NCBI GenBank assembly: GCA_947625455.1
Contig: CANQOJ010000009.1
Span: 1-27,661, forward strand
DNA length: 27,661 nucleotides
Source of the DNA: an uncultured Clostridia bacterium
Lineage (GTDB): Bacteria > Bacillota > Clostridia > Oscillospirales > Ruminococcaceae
Direction: 5' to 3'
Part shown: positions 15,671 through 21,854 of the stretch, one piece after another
How the letters are laid out: every line of letters begins with the position of its first letter
How positions within the stretch are numbered: the first letter of the stretch is position 1
Notes under the pieces: generated by a model
The model's database searches: none
Seen by the model: only the letters and a program-made list of their open reading frames with translations
What the model was told of the DNA's origin: nothing
Program-made: the position numbers and the translations under genes

Positions 15671-15841
15671 ATGAGCAACTGCGACGACTGCGTGAATTAC
15701 GTTTATGACGAGGAATGCGATTGTTATACCTGCCTTGTAAACTTGGACGAGGACGAGATGTACAGGTTTTTACAGGGGACAAACGACGACTGCGCGTTTT
15801 ATGAGCCGGATGACGAGTATAAAATTGCGAGAAAACAGTGA
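15671..15841 (+). CDS. Small acidic Cys-rich protein, DUF6472-like
   Basis: A 56-residue protein starting 4 nt after the MATE stop, with its ribosome binding site (AAGGCGG) inside the end of that gene. It has cysteines in CDDCVNYV, ECDCYTC and DDCAFY, many Asp/Glu, and the conserved-looking NLDEDEMYRFLQG and PDDEYKI. I recognise it as a clostridial small-protein family (I believe DUF6472), recalled and not searched. The cysteine spacing suggests metal binding, probably zinc, but no function is known. It ends the operon; a terminator-like hairpin follows at 15948-15981. Confidence 0.8.
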   Translation: MSNCDDCVNYVYDEECDCYTCLVNLDEDEMYRFLQGTNDDCAFYEPDDEYKIARKQ

Positions 15842-15842
15842 T

Positions 15843-15985
15843 GGCAGTATACAGCATACAGTGTTGAGTATACAGTTAAGGTGTCCGCGCATTATCCTCC
15901 TTCGTCGGAAAACGCTACGCGGATGATTAAGATTGTTTTTGAATTACAAGGGCGTAAATCACTTGGTAGGTTTGCGTTCTTTTAA
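15843..15985. repeat. Truncated copy of the long palindromic element, with terminator-like hairpin
   Basis: A CAGT-rich arm (15843-15877, cagtatacagcatacagtg) is followed by cgctacgcggatgattaag, gattgtttttg and ggcgtaaatc, matching the internal order of the 5031-5278 element. The right arm is missing. The core 15948-15960 pairs with 15969-15981 over 13 positions (four of them G-U) around an 8-nt loop and runs into ttaattt, so it may terminate the darA operon. Together with copy 2 of the 107-nt element it fills most of the 469-nt gap before glgP. Confidence 0.75.
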
Positions 15986-16008
15986 TTTACACCTTAAAAT
16001 GTTAAATC

Positions 16009-16115
16009 TCAGACTGCCGATAAAGCCTCAGATGCTAGGAAGTGTCACAGCAACTAGCCTTTGTGGCTGTTGCTGTGACGCTGACGACGCAGATGAGGCT
16101 TTATCGGCAGTCTGA
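16009..16115. repeat. 107-nt double-stem hairpin element, copy 2
   Basis: A perfect 22-bp outer stem (16009-16030 with 16094-16115) is followed by an internal loop (gatgctagga opposite gacgacgcaga). Then comes a 14-bp inner stem (16041-16054 with 16069-16082, one G-U), a bulged T, and an AGCC/GGCT tip with loop tttgt. It differs from copy 1 at 9814-9920 by paired changes that preserve pairing. It lies 118 nt upstream of the glgP promoter; between them, 16116-16232, nothing else was recognised. Confidence 0.88.
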
Positions 16116-16232
16116 CAATAGTTTGGTATACAATATGTGCATTATGCGTTGGTTGACAGACGTTTTCTTTGTGCAAAATGCCGAATAAAATATGTTGAAA
16201 TTATCTTAAGTACAAATCTTTTCGCAAATCTA

Positions 16233-16261
16233 TTGAAATTTCCGCTAAAATCGTGTATAAT
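16233..16261 (+). promoter_or_regulatory. SigA-type promoter of glgP
   Basis: TTGAAA at 16233-16238, a 17-nt spacer and TATAAT at 16256-16261. The spacer shares tccgctaaa with the PIG-L promoter. AAAGGGG at 16294-16300 precedes the ATG at 16311. Confidence 0.85.
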
Positions 16262-16310
16262 AGATAAAGTATAGATTTTATTCTACAAGAAACGAAAGGG
16301 GTTTAAAATT

Positions 16311-18710
16311 ATGAAATCTCCGATTTCAAAAGAAGAACTTTTAAAACAGCTCACGGCAATACTTGAATACGATTACAGAACAGACGCGAAAGAGGCTAAC
16401 GTAACGCAGATTTACCGCGCTCTTTCTACAATCGTAGTCAATTTTATGAAAGAAAAACGCCACAACTTTATGCATGAGTGCAACTCACAGGGCAGAAAAC
16501 AGGTTTATTATCTGTCAATGGAGTTTCTTATGGGGCGCTCGCTCAAGACATCTCTTTACAACTTGGGATTGCAGGACGAAGCGGCGGCGGCGCTTGATGA
16601 ACTCGGCGTAAAGATTGACAGAGTTTATGAAGAAGAACCTGACGCAGGTCTTGGAAACGGCGGTCTGGGCAGACTTGCGGCGTGCTATATGGACGGTCTG
16701 GCAACGTGCGATTATCCCGCGACAGGCTACTCTATCCGCTATGAATACGGAATTTTCAAGCAGAAAGTTGTTGACGGGTGGCAGACTGAACTTCCAGACA
16801 ACTGGCTTCCCGGCGGCGGCGCATGGCTTGTTCCCGTGCCCGACCAGGCGGTTGAGGTGCGCTTTGACGGACAGATTGTTGAACGCTGGGACAACGGCTA
16901 TCATCAGTTACAGCATGTAAACTACAACAGCGTAAATGCTGTGCCGTATGATATGTACGTTTCGGGTTATGACAGCAAGGGCGTTTCAAAGCTTCGTCTT
17001 TGGAGCGCTGAGGCGATGTCGTTCGATATGAACGCATTCAACACGGGCGACTATACAAAAGCGCTCGGCGCAAACAATATTGCGCACTCCATTTCAAAGG
17101 TCCTTTACCCCAACGATAACCATGCAGAGGGCAAAGCACTGCGCTTAAGACAGCAGTATTTCATGTGCGCCGCGTCAATAGGCGATATAGTTATGCGCCA
17201 CATGAGAGTTTACGGAAATATGGACAACTTCCATGAAAAGGTAGCTATCCACATAAACGATACTCACCCCACTCTCGCTATACCCGAACTTATGAGGATA
17301 CTGCTTGACGAGTGCGGTTACAGCTGGGAAAAGGCTTGGCATATCGTAACAAATACGTTTGCTTATACAAACCACACGGTTATGGCAGAAGCGCTTGAAA
17401 AGTGGGATCAGAGCCTTATCGAAACCATTCTTCCCAGAATTTACCAGATTATCTGTGAGATAAACCGCCGTTATTATGAAGATATTATGAACCGCACGGG
17501 CGGCGACGCTGACAAAGCGGGCAAGATGTGCATAATGAAAGACGGCAAAATTCATATGGCAAATCTCTGCGTTGCCGCTTCACACAGCGTAAACGGCGTT
17601 TCTAAACTGCACAGCCAGATTATAAAGGACGATGTGTTCCAGCTCCAGGCGCTTGACAAGCCGTTCCAGTTCAAGAACGTCACAAACGGCATTGCATACC
17701 GCCGCTGGCTTCTCCAGAGCAACAAAGGACTTACAGACCTGCTTTCGGAGTGCATAGGAGAGGGCTTCAAGAAAGACGCTTCTGAACTTATAAAGTTCCA
17801 GGTATTTGCAAACGATACGTCTGTTCTTGAAAAACTCGGAAAGATAAAGCGCAAAAACAAGGAGATATTTGCGGAGTATGTTGAAAAGACAACAGGCGAA
17901 AAACTGAACCTTGACAGCATTTTCGACGTTCAGGTAAAGCGTCTGCATGAATACAAGCGCCAGCAGCTGAACGCGATGAACATTATCGCTGACTACAACT
18001 ATCTCAAGCAAAATCCGAACGCGCCTTTTGTTCCAAAAACTTATATCTTCGCTTCAAAAGCCGCTCCGGGCTACTATATCGCAAAGCAGATAATCAAGAT
18101 GATATGGTGCATAGGCGAAGAAATAAAGCACGATCCTGTTATCAGAGAAAAACTTAAGGTAATATTCCTTGAAGATTACAGAGTTACGCTTTCGGAAATC
18201 CTTATGCCTGCCGCTGAAATTTCCGAGCAGATTTCGCTTGCGGGTACGGAAGCGTCGGGTACGGGCAATATGAAGCTTATGCTCAACGGCGCGCTTACGC
18301 TCGGCACATATGACGGCGCGAATGTTGAAATTCACGAGGCTGTAGGTACGGACAACATCTTCATCTTCGGTATGAGAACGCATGAGGTAAACGAACTTCG
18401 TATGCGCGGATACAACCCGCAGGGCTATATCGACAGCAATCCTACCATCAGCAACGTTATTGACAGAATGTACAACGGAATAAACGGCGCGAAGTTTGAT
18501 GAACTTGCAAACTCGATAAGAACCAAGGACTTCTATATGGCGCTTGCGGACTTCGACAGCTACCGCGGAACGCAGGCTTATGCCAGCGAGGTTTACAAAA
18601 ACCAGAACGAATGGAACAGAAAGTCGCTGTTCAATATCGCGGGCGCGGGAAGATTTTCGGCAGACCGCGCAGTTCAGGATTATGCCCGCGATATCTGGAA
18701 CCTCAAATAA
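16311..18710 (+). CDS. glgP: Glycogen/alpha-glucan phosphorylase
   Basis: A 799-residue GT35 enzyme of normal bacterial length. Recognisable blocks are VYYLSMEFLMGRSL and GLGNGGLGRLAACYMDGLAT near the N-terminus, HINDTHPTLAIPELMR in the centre, and EASGTGNMKLMLNGALTLG, whose lysine at about residue 655 holds pyridoxal phosphate. It releases glucose-1-phosphate from alpha-1,4-glucan ends with inorganic phosphate, in the cytoplasm. It has its own promoter and sits in the same window as two cytoplasmic GH13 enzymes, which could supply debranched or shortened chains. No glycogen synthase, branching enzyme or ADP-glucose pyrophosphorylase is in the window. Confidence 0.97.
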   Translation: MKSPISKEELLKQLTAILEYDYRTDAKEANVTQIYRALSTIVVNFMKEKRHNFMHECNSQGRKQVYYLSMEFLMGRSLKTSLYNLGLQDEAAAALDELGVKIDRVYEEEPDAGLGNGGLGRLAACYMDGLATCDYPATGYSIRYEYGIFKQKVVDGWQTELPDNWLPGGGAWLVPVPDQAVEVRFDGQIVERWDNGYHQLQHVNYNSVNAVPYDMYVSGYDSKGVSKLRLWSAEAMSFDMNAFNTGDYTKALGANNIAHSISKVLYPNDNHAEGKALRLRQQYFMCAASIGDIVMRHMRVYGNMDNFHEKVAIHINDTHPTLAIPELMRILLDECGYSWEKAWHIVTNTFAYTNHTVMAEALEKWDQSLIETILPRIYQIICEINRRYYEDIMNRTGGDADKAGKMCIMKDGKIHMANLCVAASHSVNGVSKLHSQIIKDDVFQLQALDKPFQFKNVTNGIAYRRWLLQSNKGLTDLLSECIGEGFKKDASELIKFQVFANDTSVLEKLGKIKRKNKEIFAEYVEKTTGEKLNLDSIFDVQVKRLHEYKRQQLNAMNIIADYNYLKQNPNAPFVPKTYIFASKAAPGYYIAKQIIKMIWCIGEEIKHDPVIREKLKVIFLEDYRVTLSEILMPAAEISEQISLAGTEASGTGNMKLMLNGALTLGTYDGANVEIHEAVGTDNIFIFGMRTHEVNELRMRGYNPQGYIDSNPTISNVIDRMYNGINGAKFDELANSIRTKDFYMALADFDSYRGTQAYASEVYKNQNEWNRKSLFNIAGAGRFSADRAVQDYARDIWNLK

Positions 18711-18734
18711 ATTTTAATTATCCACCGATATATA

Positions 18735-18760
18735 TTCTCCCCCTGAAAAACGGGGGAGAA
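18735..18760 (+). terminator. Hairpin after glgP, weak or partial terminator
   Basis: ttctccccc and gggggagaa form a perfect 9-bp stem with an 8-nt loop. The following sequence is A-rich with only scattered T, so full rho-independent termination is doubtful. It may protect the glgP mRNA 3' end or reduce read-through into the next gene, which starts 26 nt on. Confidence 0.55.
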
Positions 18761-18786
18761 AAATATTATAAAAAGGAGGCTGTTTT

Positions 18787-19239
18787 ATGAAGCTGGCAGA
18801 AGCGCTTAATTTAAGAGCGGACATTGCAAAGAGAATTGCACAGCTCAACATAAGGCTGCAGAACAACGCTCTTGTTCAAGAGGGCGAAAAGCCTGCGGAA
18901 AATCCTGCGGATTTGCTTAAAGAACTTGATGAACTCATAATTCAGCAGGAAGAACTTATCGCCAGGATAAATCTGACAAACGCAAAGACCGTTTCGGACG
19001 GGAAAACGCTTACCGAGCTTATAGCGCATAAGGACACTGTGAGAACAAAAATTGACGTTATGCGCACTTTTCTTGACGCGGCTTCAAGAACATACACGCG
19101 CGGAATGCGGTCGGAGATAAAGATATTAAGCACGGTGAATGTCGCACAGCTAAGAAAGCAAGTTGACGCTATGGAAAAGGATTTCCGCGAAACTGACGTT
19201 AAAATTCAGGCGCTTAACTGGAACACGGAGTTGCTTTAA
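18787..19239 (+). CDS. DIP1984-family (septicolysin-like) protein
   Basis: A 150-residue, almost fully helical protein preceded by AAGGAGG. I recognise the family from MKLAEALNLRADIAKRIAQL, LQNNALVQEGEKPAENP, the central INLTNAKTVSDGKTLTEL and the end ALNWNTELL, all well conserved and at full length. It is cytoplasmic, with long amphipathic helices suggesting a coiled-coil assembly. The biochemical function is not established; the name septicolysin comes from an old similarity and should not be read as a toxin here. The gene is followed at once by a non-coding region with a tRNA-like fold (19251-19418), which may be functionally linked. It may be read through from glgP. Confidence 0.85.
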   Translation: MKLAEALNLRADIAKRIAQLNIRLQNNALVQEGEKPAENPADLLKELDELIIQQEELIARINLTNAKTVSDGKTLTELIAHKDTVRTKIDVMRTFLDAASRTYTRGMRSEIKILSTVNVAQLRKQVDAMEKDFRETDVKIQALNWNTELL

Positions 19240-19250
19240 GCGTTATTTTG

Positions 19251-19418
19251 AGTGCGGTAACGGGCGAGCACTGACCTTTTCCGAACAAGGAATGTTCGGA
19301 CCAAGGATGCGTTTCGGGGCAAACGCGGGGTTCGATTCCCCTGTTTATTGTTATGCTCATATTATTACAAACGCATTTTTATCGTTATTTATACTGCCAC
19401 AGTGCTGACGTTACCGTA
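19251..19418 (+). ncRNA. Putative tRNA-like structured RNA downstream of the DIP1984 gene
   Basis: Four hairpins occur in tRNA order. A D-arm-like stem AGTGC/GCACT (19251-19255, 19268-19272) has a loop containing GGTAA. An anticodon-arm-like 7-bp stem (19280-19286, 19294-19300) has the 7-nt loop aaggaat. A variable-arm-like gcgttt/aaacgc (19309-19314, 19321-19326) follows. Last is a T-arm of four G-C pairs around the canonical loop TTCGATT (19331-19337). There is no acceptor stem, no CCA and no U33, so it is not a normal tRNA. In an alternative fold, 19253-19262 and 19267-19273 pair with 19409-19418 and 19400-19406 (17 bp), closing a 168-nt domain. In addition, atgcgttt (19307-19314) can pair with aaacgcat (19369-19376). 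No plausible protein is encoded in 19240-19573. Folding was done by eye. Confidence 0.55.
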
Positions 19419-19436
19419 GGGTGGGCAAGGGGAGTT

Positions 19437-19477
19437 GACAGTATACAATGTACAGTGTAAAGTATTCAGTAATTGCC
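19437..19477. repeat. CAGT-rich arm of the palindromic element, isolated copy
   Basis: acagtatacaatgtacagtg followed by taaagtattcagtaatt resembles 15843-15877 and the outer arms at 5069-5094 and 5213-5246. No partner arm lies nearby, although a shorter cagtgaacagtaattg is at 19525-19540. The remaining sequence to 19573 is AT-rich without a clear promoter. Confidence 0.55.
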
Positions 19478-19573
19478 GAAACGTTGTATGCTGTAAATAA
19501 TGTTTATTTAATCTAAAGCAATTGACAGTGAACAGTAATTGTCAAGACATATATTTTTTAGGAGAAGTATTTT

Positions 19574-21469
19574 ATGGGTATGCCGATTTTTGACTGCTTT
19601 GATACAAGCTACAAACACCCTTTCGGGGCGATAAGGCGCGGACAGCCGTCAATGTTCAACATCAGACTTCCGAAAAGCTATCAGGTATCGGGACTTACGC
19701 TCGTTATGTTCCGTCCGGGATTTAAAGAGCGTTTTATCGAACTTGAACTGCAGGACGAAAGCGGCGACGACAATATATTCTCCGCAGTGTTTACCCCTAA
19801 TAACTTAGGCGTTCATCACTATTACTTCACGGGAGTTATCGACGGCAGACGGCGCTACATAAAGCGCACAGGCGCAAATCTTGGCGTTTTCGAGGGAGAA
19901 GAACTGTTTCAGCTGACAGTATTTGACGAGGATATGTACACCCCCGCGTCTGTAAGGGGCGGTATCATGTATCAGATATTTCCCGACAGATTTTACAAAA
20001 GCGGAAAAAAGCACGAAAATGTCCCCGCAGACAGGATTATCCGTGATGACTGGGAGGGCACCCCGTACTACAAACCTGATGAAAAGGGAGTTGTCAGAAA
20101 CAACGACTTTTTCGGCGGCGATTTGCAGGGCATTATCGAAAAACTCCCGTATATAAAGTCGCTTGGGGTTACTATCATTTACCTCAACCCTATCTTTGAA
20201 AGCCACGAAAACCACCGCTATTCAACCGCAAATTACGAGAAAATCGATCCTCTGCTCGGCACAGAGGAAGATTTCAAAGAACTTTGCGAAAAAGCGGGCG
20301 AAATGGGAATTGACATAATCCTTGACGGCGTTTTCTCGCATACGGGCGCGGATTCCGTATATTTCAACAAGTTCGGGCGTTACGGCGAACACACGGGCGC
20401 ATACCGCGACAGAAACAGTCCGTATTTCCCCTGGTACAGCTTTACGGGTTATCCCGACAGATATGAAAGCTGGTGGGGAATTACAACGCTTCCGAATGTT
20501 GACGAAAACAACGAGGCATATACAAACTATATCTGCGGCAACGACGGGATTTTGCAGAAATGGATAAAGCTTGGCGCAAAGGGCTGGAGACTTGATGTTG
20601 CGGACGAATTGCCCGATGAATTTTTAGATAATCTCAACAAGTCCGTAAAAAAACTCGGAAATGACAAGATAATCTACGGCGAAGTCTGGGAGGACGCGTC
20701 AAACAAGGAAAGCTACGGTATAAGACGGCGTTATCTTATAGGCGGACAGCTTGACAGCGTTATGAACTATCCGTTTAAAGAGGCTATATTAAACTACGTT
20801 AAATATGCCGACGCTAAGCAATTTACTGATTCCGTAACTACAATCCTCGAACATTATCCTAAGCCTGCCGTTGATATGCTTATGAACTTTATCTCAACGC
20901 ATGATACCGAGCGTGCGCTTACAAGGCTTGGAGGAGAGGACGTTGGCTGGCACGACAAGGACTGGCAGTGCGAGCGCTATCTGAGTCCTGCGGAAAGCAC
21001 CTACGGAATTTCGCTTATGCGGTGCGCCATGGTTTTACAGTTTTTCCTGCCGGGCATTCCGTGCATTTACTACGGTGACGAAGTGGGTATGGAGGGCTAC
21101 CGCGATCCTTTCAACAGGCGCTGTTTCCCGTGGGGAAATGAAAACCTTGAACTGCTGAACTTTGTAAAGGTTTTAGCGCGCATCAGAAAAGGAACAAGGG
21201 CGTTTGAACAGGGCGCGCTGAGGTTTATTGAAGTTGACGACAAGGTTTGCGTTTTCGCAAGATTTGACCGCATAACCCGCGACGGCGCGATAATCTGCCT
21301 TAACAAATCAACGCAGACGCACACGTTTGACCTGAAAAGCGAAAAGACGAATATGTTTTTCGACCTTAAACTTGCACACTGCCGTTATCCCGACGACGCA
21401 AACGATCCCGAAAAGGGCATAGTAAGAGTATCGCCGTTCGATTTCGCGGTGTTCTACTGCAAGGTGTAA
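19574..21469 (+). CDS. Cytoplasmic GH13 enzyme with N-terminal beta domain (neopullulanase/amylopullulanase-like)
   Basis: A 631-residue protein with AGGAGAAG before its ATG and no signal peptide. Residues about 1-120 form an immunoglobulin-like N-terminal domain (CBM34-like by position, with FRPGFKERFIELELQ and HHYYFTGVIDGRRRY). The GH13 barrel follows: DGVFSH (251-256), GWRLDVADEL with nucleophile D341, YGEVWE with acid/base E370, and STHD with H443 and D444. The usual Asn-His-Asp reads Thr-His-Asp, and the two catalytic-site residues remain. Insertions around GGDLQGIIEKLPYIK and the metal-loop-like HENHRYSTANYE fit enzymes that split alpha-1,4 and sometimes alpha-1,6 bonds of maltodextrin or glycogen. 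A C-terminal beta domain ends the protein. Substrate specificity is inferred from domain layout only. The small membrane protein gene follows 19 nt later. Confidence 0.9.
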   Translation: MGMPIFDCFDTSYKHPFGAIRRGQPSMFNIRLPKSYQVSGLTLVMFRPGFKERFIELELQDESGDDNIFSAVFTPNNLGVHHYYFTGVIDGRRRYIKRTGANLGVFEGEELFQLTVFDEDMYTPASVRGGIMYQIFPDRFYKSGKKHENVPADRIIRDDWEGTPYYKPDEKGVVRNNDFFGGDLQGIIEKLPYIKSLGVTIIYLNPIFESHENHRYSTANYEKIDPLLGTEEDFKELCEKAGEMGIDIILDGVFSHTGADSVYFNKFGRYGEHTGAYRDRNSPYFPWYSFTGYPDRYESWWGITTLPNVDENNEAYTNYICGNDGILQKWIKLGAKGWRLDVADELPDEFLDNLNKSVKKLGNDKIIYGEVWEDASNKESYGIRRRYLIGGQLDSVMNYPFKEAILNYVKYADAKQFTDSVTTILEHYPKPAVDMLMNFISTHDTERALTRLGGEDVGWHDKDWQCERYLSPAESTYGISLMRCAMVLQFFLPGIPCIYYGDEVGMEGYRDPFNRRCFPWGNENLELLNFVKVLARIRKGTRAFEQGALRFIEVDDKVCVFARFDRITRDGAIICLNKSTQTHTFDLKSEKTNMFFDLKLAHCRYPDDANDPEKGIVRVSPFDFAVFYCKV

Positions 21470-21488
21470 TATTGAAAGGAGAATTTAT

Positions 21489-21731
21489 ATGAGCGAGAAG
21501 AAAACTGAAAATGTTGGTCAGGCAATGAAAAAGCCCTCGTTTTGGGTAAATGTCCTGACAACAGCGCTGGGTTCGTTTGCAGGACTGACGATTATCGAAC
21601 TTGCAAATCTGAATACCCTTGTGGAAAACCCCATACTGCGTGTTGTCATAAACATTCTTATTCTGATGTCGACAATTCTTATAGCTGAAGCGATTTGTAA
21701 TGCAATTAGAAAGGCAATCAAGAAAAAGTAA
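21489..21731 (+). CDS. Small two-helix membrane protein of unknown family
   Basis: An 80-residue protein with AAAGGAG 8 nt before its ATG. Residues about 17-38 (FWVNVLTTALGSFAGLTIIE) and 47-69 (LRVVINILILMSTILIAEAI) are hydrophobic helices joined by a short loop. The C-terminus is strongly basic (RKAIKKK) and the N-terminus polar. The size and shape fit a small inner-membrane protein; I do not recognise the family, and a holin-like role is not supported. It is the last gene of the GH13 unit, followed by a palindromic repeat that can act as terminator. Confidence 0.7.
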   Translation: MSEKKTENVGQAMKKPSFWVNVLTTALGSFAGLTIIELANLNTLVENPILRVVINILILMSTILIAEAICNAIRKAIKKK

Positions 21732-21735
21732 TCCG

Positions 21736-21802
21736 GATTGTTTTTAAACCAAAGAGCGTAAACCATTCGATAGGTTTACGCTCTTATTATTTCAAAACAA
21801 TC
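21736..21802. repeat. Palindromic repeat with terminator-like core, convergent gene junction
   Basis: Outer arms gattgtttt (21736-21744) and aaaacaatc (21794-21802) enclose a perfect 12-bp stem, agagcgtaaacc (21753-21764) with ggtttacgctct (21773-21784), around an 8-nt loop and followed by tattattt. Core and arms match the centre of the 5031-5278 element. It lies between the small membrane protein gene (+) and the MBL gene (-) and probably terminates transcription from the plus side. Confidence 0.8.
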
Positions 21803-21811
21803 TGATCTTTC

Positions 21812-21854
21812 CTTAAATCTAGCCTCTAGCTTCTTAAATTCTAGCCTCTAACTA
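21812..21854. repeat. Two direct CTAG-rich repeats overlapping the MBL stop codon
   Basis: Two near-identical units of about 21 bp (21812-21831 and 21833-21853) share cttaaa, then tctagcctcta. The second unit runs into ctag at 21852-21855, which supplies the TAG stop of the minus-strand MBL gene. The same modules occur at 3925-4023 and on both sides of the 5031-5278 palindrome. Confidence 0.75.

Noticed and set aside
15477..15857. A 126-codon minus-strand frame across the MATE end and the Cys-rich protein
   Set aside because: It is a shadow of two well-supported plus-strand genes, without a ribosome binding site or domain.
19327..19341. A genuine tRNA gene, suggested by the T-arm
   Set aside because: There is no acceptor stem, no CCA, no U33 and no usable anticodon geometry; kept as tRNA-like only.
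19163..19408. An 81-codon plus-strand reading frame overlapping the end of the DIP1984 gene and the structured region
   Set aside because: It overlaps the real gene in another frame, has no ribosome binding site, and its second half is the RNA-like fold.
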